The position numbers were made by a program, and so were the translations under genes. From Hawksworthiomyces lignivorus (lineage: Eukaryota > Ascomycota > Sordariomycetes > Ophiostomatales > Ophiostomataceae), in assembly GCA_002917075.1 (NCBI GenBank), contig NTMA01000003.1, forward strand, positions 310,001 through 374,000: 64,000 bases of DNA, written 5' to 3'. Shown one piece after another: positions 47,409 through 57,088 of this stretch (its first letter is position 1; every line of letters begins with the position of its first letter). The notes below the pieces were generated by a model. The model had not been told where the DNA came from. It saw only the letters and a list, made by a program, of their open reading frames with translations, and ran no database searches.

Positions 47409-49262
47409 GGAGGCTCAGTACGCTACGGCTTTCGAAGAGGAGTTTATGTACCTTGAGCCAGGCTGAAAATCATCTGATCTAAAAAATGACGACCGTTAAA
47501 AGTGCACATCGGCATACCGATGCCCAGCCGGGATCTTCTCCACACGAGCTTCGTAGGGATTCATTGTCAGCGCACGCCATGCCTTTCCTAACTTGCTAAT
47601 GCAATAACTTGATCCACGTACTCCAAGCAGACGTCATACACTATCATAATGAAAAATATAGTGTCATATGAAAATAGCAATAATTAAATTAACAACGAAG
47701 GACTGGGTAGTGAAGTACAAAATACAAGGATTACTGTACGGAGTAAGCGCAGAGTGTTTTGAAGAGACAACTCCTCACTGTACGAACTGCCAAAAGCAGC
47801 TCTAGGAGCAGCAATTTTCTTGCTTCGATTTGATAGAAGGAGCATTCATATGCTATGCTTTCGGCAATGCTCTGTTCGAGAAAGCAAATGGGCATAAGCA
47901 TGCATGGTTGATGGTGAGACTCTAGTGGGATAAGCTTGCTGTTAATAGGGTTACATAAAAAACCCTGTTTTATAACCGGGATATCCATGTATTTAAATGT
48001 AGCTTTCTAACACGCAATGATAGTTTCTTATCCCCCTGGTTCAATTGGTGAGCATCATTATTTGTGATTGGTCACTTAATGTGCGTCGTATCGTCCTGTA
48101 TGTCAGCGAAAGCTGTCCTATCCGCCCACATCCCCCCCGGCAGTCCATCCCCCACAGTAGCGAATCGCTGGCTTCTACCCGGCGCTTAAGGGTCCGTCCG
48201 CTCTGCTCTCTGTTGGTGCGAATCGTCCTCGCTGCCCACCCTTTCTGCAGCACGCTGCAGCGGGTGCCCGTTCACAGGTGTGATGAGGACGGGCGCTGCA
48301 GCCGCTGATTGGATGGCACTTTGATGTCGTGCCTCCCAGGAGGGGTCTCTCCGGACTGTGATTCGCTGGGACGTGCAGCTCATGAGTGCCTCTCAATGTG
48401 CCCGTTTTCGTTCCTCTTCACACTCTGTGGATTTCCCTCCCTTGTCACTCAGACCTCGCAGCCCGTAGAAGGATGCTGTGATAGGGAAAAGGGAGGGGCG
48501 GCCTGGCAACTCTGCGGGCCAGAGGTTAATTGCCTACAATGAGGAAAAGGATGGACAATATGGGTGAAAAGAAAAGAAAAAATGGGCAGAATGAAGGACA
48601 GAATCAGGTGAAGTGATGAATGCAGTGTGCGACGAGGGTAGAAGCTGGCGAATGGGCGAACCGCAGAACAGATTGAAGGGGAAAAGGAAAAAAAGGGCGG
48701 CGCCAAGAAGCGTGAGAGACGTGAGTGAGAAACCCGAAATGGGCGGATATCTTGGGGGGAACACACGAAGCGGCACAAAATAATATATGGGAGACAGCCC
48801 TTCTTATTCCTAGATCCTCCTTCTTTTTTGCTCTGCTTATTCTGAGAGTCGTTTTTGTCAAGAGGCTTTTTTTGCCCTCTCATGAATCCATCGTGAAGAT
48901 CGCCAGGAAAGAAAAAAAGAGAGCAAGCGCAAGAGATAAACACCAGCGCCTGTTTTCTTCTTGCTTAGTCTTCTGTGCTTCTCTTATTCCTCCCATCCAA
49001 TGTAGCGGAGGACGACCCCAAGGACAGACCCTTCTCTGCAGCGGCGGCAGCAGCATCATCCTCTTATATGCAGCGAAAGAATCGACGGATTCGACCCTTG
49101 TGAACGGCCATCGAGCGAAAAGGCCAATCATCCAACTCAGCAAACAAGAACGCGAAGAGCGAAAGCAGGCGAAGAGAGAATTGAAACGAAAAAGAAAAAG
49201 TGCATTAAGAGACGAAAAGTGAAAGAAAAGAAAAGAAAAGAAAAGAAAAAATCACATTCAAA
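47409..49262. other. Intergenic region upstream of the membrane-protein gene
   Basis: The left half is AT-rich decayed DNA with one TACTCCGTA-type motif (47735). From about 48,050 it becomes GC-richer and probably contains the promoter and leader of the membrane-protein gene. No coding gene is supported. Confidence 0.5.
49221..49250 (+). repeat. AAAAG pentamer repeat just before a start codon
   Basis: About five GAAAA units end 13 bases before the ATG at 49263, so they probably lie in the 5' UTR. Confidence 0.8.
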
Positions 49263-50319
49263 ATGACATACCACATCCTCCACCGGCCATGGCGCATCCG
49301 CAAGCCGTTCTACTTCCTTCTCTTCCCCGAGCTGCTCGGCATCGTCGCCCTGCTGGTCCTCTTCGGCTTGGCACAGCCGGACAACTATCGCACCAAGCTG
49401 TGGCAGATCGGCTTCGAGCACGGCTTCAACTCCAACCCCAACATGATCCTCTACGCCTACGCCAACCATGACCCTCTACCCACCGTGCCTTTCGTGTGGT
49501 CGCAGACGTGAGTTTTCCCTCTGTTCCTTTGCCAGCCCGGCCTCTTATCATCTTCATGTTTGCGCCTGTATCGCGTTTTCTTCTTATTTCTTTATTTATA
49601 TATGAGTATTTTCTCCGCTTTTCTTTTTTTTTCTTCTGGGACTCTTTTTTATTGACATGCCGCTTTTTCTCTCGCCGTCCAGCCTCACCAATTTCAATGT
49701 CGCCATCTCCGTACTATCGCTCTTCGTGCTGATCACCAAGATGATTTCGCTGATCATGCACGTCTACTTCCCTGCGATCGGCTGCTTCGTCGCCTTTGTC
49801 ATGACGGTGCTGTACGTCACGAGCGTGTACGGCCAGGCTGGCCCCGACCACGCGGACCCCCGCTACCCCAGCTCCGTGGCGTGGTACATTGCCAAGAGCT
49901 GCGACTACGCGAACGCCGACGGCGCGTACACGGACTGCATGATGGCCAAGGGGTGCTTCGCGGCGACTATCTACCTGCTGTTCATCTACGTGGTCAACCT
50001 ATGCCTGGCCATCTACTCGATGCTGCCCAACAAGGAGCTCGACGTGGTGCACGACGACAGCGACTCGGAGGACGGCCTGCCGGCGGCCAACAGCAAGGTG
50101 TGGGAGATGAAGCCGCGCGCCCTGCGGTCGCCGGTGGCGTCGATGCGGTCGCCGCTCTCGCCCACGTTTGCCGGCGCGGGCGGCGGCAGCATGGGCAGCG
50201 TCATGTCGGGCGCGGGCGGCCCCGGCGTGGCCGCCTCGCCCTTCACGCCGGGGCCCTTTACGCCCCGCACGCAGGCCTTCCACGCCCTGGACCGGAAGCT
50301 GCCGCTGCGGGCAGCATAA
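49263..50319 (+). CDS. Unknown four-helix membrane protein (MARVEL-like layout)
   Basis: Two exons, 49263-49507 and 49683-50319, with a 175 bp intron (GTGAGT donor, GTCCAG acceptor, phase 2); 293 aa. Four hydrophobic segments: PFYFLLFPELLGIVALLVLF (residues 16-35), two closely spaced helices around 88-135 and FAATIYLLFIYVVNLCLAIY around 178-197. The loop before the last helix has two Cys (SCDYANADGAYTDC). The C-terminal 95 residues are hydrophilic, with an acidic patch (DDSDSEDG) followed by Ser-Pro motifs (SPVASMRSPLSP), likely cytoplasmic and phosphorylatable. I do not recognise a named family; the layout resembles fungal MARVEL or tetraspan proteins. The TM2-TM3 segment and Cys loop look structured, so I regard it as a real gene of unknown function. 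Confidence 0.75.
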
Positions 50320-50748
50320 AGGCTTTTTTCTTCTTCTTTCGTGTCTTTCCTCCGACGGAGAAGCGCTGCTTTTCTCCAATTTTTCTCCTCTTTTTCCCTT
50401 TGTTTTCCTAGTGTCTCGACAGACTGCGTTGCTTGCTCTTTTTTGTGTATTTGGGCACGATTCGGAAATGGACTGCTAGCAGCAAAGAGAAACTTCGTCG
50501 CCTCTTCATGCAGAGCGAATCTTTACTTGTATATATGATGAGAGGGACTAATGGCTTGCGCGCCGGCATATTATATTTTGCTCGTCTTTATGTGGACAGA
50601 CCCTTTTTTTTTAGGCGTTCAGGAAAGAGAATTCCTGGTATCGACTGATATATATATATATACAAACAATGAAGTAAAATCTACCATCTCACAAGCACAC
50701 GACTTTTTTTTTTCTGTCTTCCTCTTTTCAGGTGCCCGCATGATTTAC
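50320..50748. other. Intergenic spacer, tail to tail
   Basis: It lies between the membrane-protein gene and the GH79 gene and holds T-rich and TATA-repeat sequence, presumably 3' UTRs. No gene is seen. Confidence 0.6.
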
Positions 50749-51748
50749 CTAAAACGTGAGCAGGGCGGCGCTCGCATCCGGCACGCCGACGGTGACGCGA
50801 CCGCCGCGCACAGCGAGGCGCTCGCCGGTGGTGACGTTGGCGAGGCGCACGGGACGGCCGCCGGCGAGCTCGGCGTTGTAGCTCCAGCCGTCCCAGGAGA
50901 CGCCGGTGATGGCGTCGCTGCCGTTGGCCAGGAGCCGCTGGACCAGGACTGTGCTGTTTGCTGCGGAAGTGGCGTTCCCCGCAGCCACGGCAAACGTAAA
51001 GCTGCGGACGGGCCGCGGCGCGACGGTGCCCTCGGCGGCCTCGCCCAGCCCCGTGCCGCCGGCCGTCGTGTTGTACGCGTGCAGGTTGAGGACCAGGACG
51101 CGGGCCAGATGGCCGTCGACGTAGACGGCGTAGGCGGAGGCGCGCTCGCGGTCGTCCTCACCTTCGCCGTCGGCAGAGGAGACTTGCAGGGCAGCCACAG
51201 ACACGGCGTGGCGCGCCGTGTCGCCGAGGGCGGCGGCGACGGCGATGTTGCCGTAGTAGGGGGGCCTGGTGCCCAGCGGGGCGCCGGCGGGACCGGCGGC
51301 ACCGCCGGCGGCGGCGGCCACGGGCTGCCAGGACGCGTAGCGGAAGCTGGTGCCCTGGTGCAGGTGGACGCGGCCGAGCCCCGCGGCGGCGCAGGTCAGC
51401 AAGAAGTCGACGCCCCACAGGGCGGCGCCAAAGGCGTTGGACAGGCCCGGCTTGCCCTCGTTGTAGAGCGAGTTGGTCTCGCCCAGGATGTGGCGGGGCG
51501 GCGGCAGCGGCGGCAGCCAAGTGGCGTTTCCGCCGCCGCCGCCAGCGACGCCGCCATCAGCGACGCCGCCAGCGCTCGCGTTCGCAAAGATGCCCTGGTA
51601 CTCGGCGACGTGGGCCGCCACCGACCGCACCGTGTTGGTGTGGTTCATCAGCGTGCCCTGCAAGGTGACGCCCGGCGACGTGGCGCCGCTGATGTAGCTG
51701 TGCAGGCGCGGATCGTCAGCGTGATGAGTCTGCCGTGCCTGCCTTGGG

Positions 51749-51784
<36 letters not shown>

Positions 51785-52797
51785 CCACCTACTTGTGCCC
51801 CGAAAACAGGGCAATATTCCCGTCGGCGTCGAGCCCCGCCTTCCACGTGGGCAGCGCGCGCAGATGGTTGTTGGTGCCGGCAAACGACGGCGCCATGAAC
51901 CCGGCGTAGTCGGCGATCCGCCCCGGCGACGACGACGACGATGACGACGAGCTGTCGGTCCGCCGCCCGTCGCGCACCAGCTCCGGGCAGTGCGCCCGCA
52001 GCAGCTCGCGGATCTGGCGCGTGCCGTTCAGCCACTGCGCCACATACGTGCTCTCGTTCCACTGGCGCGGGCGCGTGGGGCCCTGGGCCGAGGTCGACAG
52101 CAGGTCCGGCTCGTTGCCGTACTCGAGGGTGTAGAGGCGGTGGCGGAGCGCGGCGGTGCCGTTGTGGCCCTTCTCTGGGGCGAGGGCCTGGCACACGAGC
52201 GGCACGGTGTCGAGGAGCGTCTGCCAGCCGGCCGGGGTGGACGCCAGGGCGAGGTTGAAGCCGTGCGAGAAGCGCACGCCCGGCAGCGTGCCATAGCTCT
52301 CAAAGTAGGACGGGCCGATGTACACGGTGGTGGGATAGTCGACGGAGCGCGAGACGTTGTACCGGCCGTCGACGGCCTGCGGCAGACTGGCGTTGTAGAG
52401 CGCGTAGTCCTGGGTATTTCCGCTGCGCGGACAATGTCAGTCAGAGACAGCAGATTTTCACCGCTTCGTTGCTTTCCTTCTTTCCTGCTCACCCAACGCG
52501 AATATAAGGCTTGATGCCGCCAGAGAGGTCGGCCAGATTGGTGAGGAGCGCGTCCGTGAAAGTGTTGGGCGCGGACTTGTTGCCGGCGAAGTCGGGGAAG
52601 AAGGCAAACTCGATGGAGTAGCTGACAAAGGCCTCCAGCACCGGCGCGCCAGCACTCGCCGGGGCGGTCGGGCTGACATCGTAGACGGCGGAGCCTGAAG
52701 GCGGATCCGCTGCACCAGCAAAGACGGAGGATGCCACCGGCTTGGCGTGTGATGCGCCAGCCAGCGCAAGAATGGAGAAGATTGTCTGCATCGCCAT
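50749..52797 (-). CDS. GH79-family secreted glycosidase (beta-glucuronidase-like)
   Basis: Three exons: 52797-52493, 52422-51793, 51697-50749; 627 aa. Intron 1 is 70 bp (GTGAGC donor, CGCAG acceptor). Intron 2 is 95 bp and contains a 34-T run, a GCTGAC branch site and a CACAG acceptor; this join yields FSGHNYISGATSPGV. The start is MAMQTIFSILALAGASHA, a good signal peptide. Putative acid/base Glu206 lies in EYGNEPD and nucleophile Glu385 in LGETNSLYN, both typical of fungal GH79 enzymes. Many N-glycosylation sequons are present (NAS, NVS, NGT, NES, NHT). GH79 enzymes release glucuronic acid or 4-O-methylglucuronic acid from glycans such as arabinogalactan proteins. A Ser/Asp-rich insertion lies around residues 250-262. 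Substrate is inferred from family only. Confidence 0.85.
51749..51782. repeat. Homopolymer of 34 A (poly-T in GH79 intron 2)
   Basis: The run lies between the donor and branch site of the second GH79 intron on the minus strand. It occupies over a third of the intron. Confidence 0.95.
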
Positions 52798-53809
52798 GTC
52801 GTCTGCAGTGCGAATTCTACGTAGCCTTGCGTTATTCACCGTTCCTTAGGGACAACACTCATCCTACGCTACTTGATAGATACGGAAGACATGCGGAGGG
52901 CATTATTTTCGCCATATGGGAGGCCCTTCCAGCGCTGGGAGCTGTTTACGACTGTACGCGCACACTTCTCCTCCTCTGATTATAGCCAGGCCGCTGTGGG
53001 AAGCGGACGCCGCACGCTATATGAAAGCAGCCATTTTGGGCAATTTCATGTTATACGCCGTTAATATAGCGAGATGGTTTTTTTTTTCTTTTCCGGGTGA
53101 ATTGCAGCGGCGGTCTTCCGTCTCCTCGTTTCGTGCACGGCTCACGTAAACACAACACGAAGCAGCTTCTTCACATGACAGCTGCTGCCAGCTCAGAGAA
53201 GCTGCTGGGCGTTCGTTTCCGGCTTCTGAGAGATATGATAATGCACATGCGCCTCACCGATTTCCACCGCCTTCGGCCTGGTCATGTTTGTGCCGATTTA
53301 TCATCTTTGCCTTCGGAAGAAATATGATACACGACGACACTTGGGCTCAGACGTCAAAATGCAGCAGAGTCAATTAATAAACAGAGACTGGATCGGGCCG
53401 GTCGGTGAGTTCGGTTTAGTGCCCAAGCGACGCCTCAGCACCAAAAATGATGGGAAATGGATTCCTGAAAACTAGGAAAGGCTGAGAGAGATGGAAAATG
53501 AAATATGAAAGAAAATCAACGATAGCATGGGAGACAACGATAGCTTAATCAAGCCCTTCTTTGACCCTAAACGGGTAGCTCGAGCCGAGTCCAGTTCTTT
53601 TTCCATACAGCGTATCTTAGCGCGAGAGCTAAGAAATTACTTGTACGTATTACTCCATATAAGTACGAATTATAGCGGATTCGTCGCTAAAAAAGGAACA
53701 AGAGGAACAAAAGAAACAGAAACCGATGACACCAACGACAGGGCTAGACGGGACTACGAGTGTAGATGGGGAACAGATTGGCGGCCCCCCCCCAATACGA
53801 CCCTGCGTG

Positions 53810-53952
53810 TACGAGGTGTACAGGGGTAATAATTGTTATTTTGTTACCTGTGTTTTAGTATGGGATGCTAGAATCTTCAGTGCTATTCTGGGCACTTCGA
53901 TCTCTAAAAAGATACAACCCAGTTAACAATTATTACCCCTGTACACCTCGTA
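53810..53952. mobile_element. MITE-like element, perfect 29-bp terminal inverted repeats with TA ends
   Basis: Bases 53810-53838 are the exact reverse complement of 53924-53952 (29 of 29). Each end reads TA then CGAGGTGTACAGGGG going inward, so TA is a possible target duplication, as for Tc1/mariner elements. The 85 bp interior has no ORF. The total of 143 bp, perfect arms and non-coding interior suit a non-autonomous DNA transposon (MITE). Only one copy is present in the window. Confidence 0.75.
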
Positions 53953-54069
53953 TTCTCTCCATTCCAGGTAATTTTCTGCCATCTGCGTTGGCTGGGCCAG
54001 GCAGGTGTAGCCGTCACCGGAGGCGTGCAGGGGGGGGGGAGGGGGAGGAGCGCTGATGGGGGCGGATGG

Positions 54070-54122
54070 AGAGGCATTGATGGCATTGATGGCACTGATG
54101 GCGCTGATGGTGCTGATGATGC
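54070..54122. repeat. 9-bp repeat (GATGGCATT type), about 6 copies
   Basis: Units vary at the last triplet (ATT, ACT, GCT, GTGCT). The matching frames are low-complexity and not a supported gene. Confidence 0.7.
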
Positions 54123-54214
54123 TGGAAAGAAACTGCGCGGGCAACCCGCCATCGGCAAACAACGGACGTCATCGAATTGGTCCTGGGTCCCCCTCCATAG
54201 CCCTTCTCTTATCC

Positions 54215-54215
<1 letters not shown>

Positions 54216-54246
<31 letters not shown>
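54216..54246. repeat. Homopolymer of 31 C
   Basis: An uninterrupted C run upstream of the SSADH gene, the same length as the one at 14994-15024. Confidence 0.95.
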
Positions 54247-54814
54247 ATCTCCTCCTCTCCTCTCCTCTCTCTCCGCATCTTCTCAAGCTGCGCTCTTTTT
54301 TTTGCCTCTATTCCAGGGATATCTGATCACTGATCAGCCACTTGTAGCTTCGTGCATGTACAGTACTCGTACTCCATAGGGTTCTCAATTTGCCTTCCTA
54401 TTTTGAGTTCCGCCATGCTTGGGAATGGATCACTTGACGGCGTTTTTGCCGGAACCTTCCATAGCACCCTGGAGCGCCATCCAGTAAAACAGCCAGTAAA
54501 AACCCGGAATCAGTCAGTAACAGCCACTAACAGGCCGGGCGGTAGTCCAAAAAGGCCGTCTCGGAACCCACCTTTTGTTCTAAGTCGCCTCGTCTACTCG
54601 TCGTCTAAACGACCAGACACCCACTCCAAGACTCCTAGGCCGAGTCTCGGCTTCTAGCTTTTCCTTTCCATTTCCTATCGGAACTGGAGGTCCTGTCGCT
54701 TCAGAAGTGACAAAAAAACAACAGATAACTAATTGTAGCCGACGCCAGTTAAGTGGCGGATTGCCAATCGACACTCTTAAGAAAGAGGGTGGTATATAGG
54801 AACTCTGATAAACA

Positions 54815-56547
54815 ATGGCCGCCCTACGAGTTCCGCTGCGTCTCTCTTCCTTGCAAACATCTCGCTTTGTTGCTCCTACAAGACGTTCCTGCTTTCAGAG
54901 ATACACATTTCCTACAGTTGTTTCGCGATTTGCTTCCAACATGGCAGTTCCAGCGGTATGTATGAGACCTCGTTCTCTTTCTCCCTCTTCCCCCCCCCCC
55001 CCCTCTTCTCTCCATTGGTCTTCTTGGGCTTCTTGTGTGCGTGCCCTCGCTAACGCAAATCCTGCCCACAGCTCCGCGACCCGTCTCTGCTCAAGACGGG
55101 CGTCTGCTACGTCGACGGCCAGTGGGTCAAGGCCGGCACGGGCAAGACGTTTGAGGTGACGGACCCGTGCACGGGGGCGGTGATCGGCGAGGCGCCCGAG
55201 TGCGACGCGCAGGACACGGAGGCGGCGATTGCGGCGGCGGCCACGGCGTTTGACGAGTTCCGGCACACGACAGGCCGGGAGCGGGCCAAGCTGCTGCGGC
55301 GGTGGTACGACCTGATGCTGGCCAACGCGGAGGACCTGGCGACGCTGATCACGTGGGAGAACGGCAAGCCGACGGCGGACGCGCGCGGCGAGGCCGTGTA
55401 CGCGGCCAACTTTTTCGAGTGGTTCAGCGAGGAGGCCCCGCGCATCTACGGCGAGACGATCCCGGTGAGCGTCCCGGGCAACCGCGTGTACACGATCAAG
55501 GAGCCGGTGGGCGTGTGCGGCCTGATCACGCCGTGGAATTTCCCGGCCGCGATGATCACGCGCAAGATCGGCCCGGCCCTGGCCGCTGGCTGCACGGTGG
55601 TGGTGAAGGCGCCCGGCGAGACGCCGTTCACCGCGCTGGCGCTGGCCGAGCTGGGCGAGCGCGCCGGCGTGCCGCGCGGCGTGGTGAACATCATCACGGC
55701 GCTGAAGAACACGGCCGCCGTCGGCGAGGTGCTGACCACGCACCGCACCGTGCGCAAGATCTCGTTTACGGGGTCGACGGGCGTCGGCAAGCTGCTGATG
55801 CGCCAGAGCTCGAGCACGCTCAAGAAGCTGTCGCTCGAGCTCGGCGGCAACGCCCCCTTTATCGTCTTCGACGACGCCGACCTCGACGCCGCCGTCGCGG
55901 GCGCCATCACGTCCAAGTTCCGCTCCTCGGGCCAGACCTGCGTCTGCGCCAACCGCATCTTCGTGCAGCGCGGCATCTACGACCAGTTCGCCGCGCGCTT
56001 CGCCGACAAGGTCCGCGCCTTCCGCGTCGGCAGCGGCTTCGACGCCGCCACCACGCACGGCCCGCTGATCCACGACCGCGCCATCCAGAAGGTCGACGAG
56101 CACGTGCGCGACGCCGAGAAGAAGGGCGGCAGCGTCGTCGTCGGCGGCCACCCCCTGCCCCAGCTCGGCCCCAACTTCTTCGAGCCCACCGTCATCACCG
56201 GCGTCACCCAGGACATGCGCATGGCCAGCGAGGAGACTTTCGGCCCCGTCGCCGCCCTCTTCCCCTTCGACTCCGAGGAGGAGGTCGTCCGCATCGCCAA
56301 CAACACCGAGGTCGGCCTCGCCGGCTACTTCTTCTCCCGCGACATCGAGCGCATCTACCGCGTCGCCGAGCACCTCGAGGTCGGCATGGTCGGCGTCAAC
56401 ACCGGCCTCATCTCCGACGTCGCCTCCCCCTTTGGCGGCGTCAAGGAGTCCGGCTTCGGCCGCGAGGGCTCCGCCTACGGCATCGAGGAGTACCAGGTCA
56501 CCAAGATGGTCACCACCGGCGGCGTCAGCAAGAAGCTGCAGTCCTGA
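54815..56547 (+). CDS. uga2: Succinate-semialdehyde dehydrogenase (NAD(P)+), probably mitochondrial
   Basis: Two exons, 54815-54955 and 55072-56547, with a 116 bp intron (GTATGT donor, GCTAAC branch, CACAG acceptor); 538 aa. The first 42 residues are Arg/Ser/Leu-rich without acidic residues, a likely mitochondrial presequence. Aldehyde-dehydrogenase motifs are intact: TPWNFPAAMITRKIGPAL, FTGSTGVGK, general-base Glu303 in LELGGNAPF and nucleophile Cys337 in SGQTCVCANR. The Glu-Cys spacing of 34 matches the family. The SSADH-type KPTADARGE and CANRIFVQ segments favour succinate semialdehyde as substrate, the last step of the GABA shunt into succinate. Met43, directly before AVPALRDPSLL, could serve as a cytosolic start. 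Third codon positions are almost all G or C. Confidence 0.9.
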
Positions 56548-57088
56548 GGAGGGCAGACCGGAGGAAGGGCTCGGGCAAAGGGTATGAGACGGCGCACACT
56601 GTGCCGCTGGCGTTGATTGCATTTCTCTCTTGAAAAAGGAAAAAAAGTAAATATTTACTGGTTTATGACAGCGTCCTCGAGACGAGTTTTACACACATGG
56701 AAGAAGCATAGTTCATCAACGATCTGAGTCTTGAGGCAGCACATCGTGTTGTAGCAGCTCTGCAAAGAGAATAATTAGTGAATGAAGAACAAAGACAATA
56801 TTAGAATTAGGCCATTTTCGTATGACAATTGGGAGACTAAAGCGCTGTAACAATAGTGTAGTTTCAGCGCGCTTCTAGCGCACTTTTAGCGCACTTTTAG
56901 CGATTAAGAGCGATTTACAGGAGACAATCTCAAGCCCACTAAAATGGAAGAAGAATTGGCCAATCAGAGAGCGCCGACAATTTTCATCGTATGTGCCTCT
57001 TTTTTTTGCTTCTAGCTGAGGGCCACTGATCTTGTGGCTTCGAGTCCCCTCGACACAATCAACAACACACTTTCACACCAAAGAAACC
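56548..57088. other. Intergenic spacer with an 11-bp repeat
   Basis: It separates two genes in the same direction and contains the SSADH 3' UTR and the promoter of the next gene. An 11-bp degenerate array lies at about 56867-56903. Confidence 0.6.
56867..56903. repeat. 11-bp degenerate tandem repeat (GCGCACTTTTA)
   Basis: Three units of the form GCGC..TT.TA, the last two identical, followed by GCGATTA. They resemble the GCGCTTCTGTA array at 5811-5843. Confidence 0.7.

Larger units (their letters stand above)
52798..54814. other. 2 kb intergenic region with a MITE-like element
   Basis: This is shared upstream DNA of the GH79 gene (minus) and the SSADH gene (plus). It contains a 10-bp-arm hairpin (53161-53170 with 53197-53206), the MITE-like element at 53810-53952, a 9-bp repeat at about 54070-54122 and a 31-C run at 54216-54246. 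No coding gene is supported. Confidence 0.6.

Noticed and set aside
48020..48060. tRNA-like T-arm sequence (CTGGTTCAATTGG)
   Set aside because: No acceptor, D arm or anticodon arm can be folded around it.
51742..51792. Short 50-bp model of GH79 intron 2 with an acceptor at the poly-T edge
   Set aside because: It is in frame but has no branch site; the 95-bp model has GCTGAC and CACAG and gives the family-like HNYISGATSPGV.
50551..51909. 452-aa plus-strand ORF opposite the GH79 gene
   Set aside because: It is an antisense shadow of GC3-rich exons and runs through the intron poly-T as poly-Lys.
54895..56622. 575-aa minus-strand ORF opposite SSADH
   Set aside because: It is an antisense shadow; the sense strand encodes a complete aldehyde dehydrogenase with all catalytic motifs.
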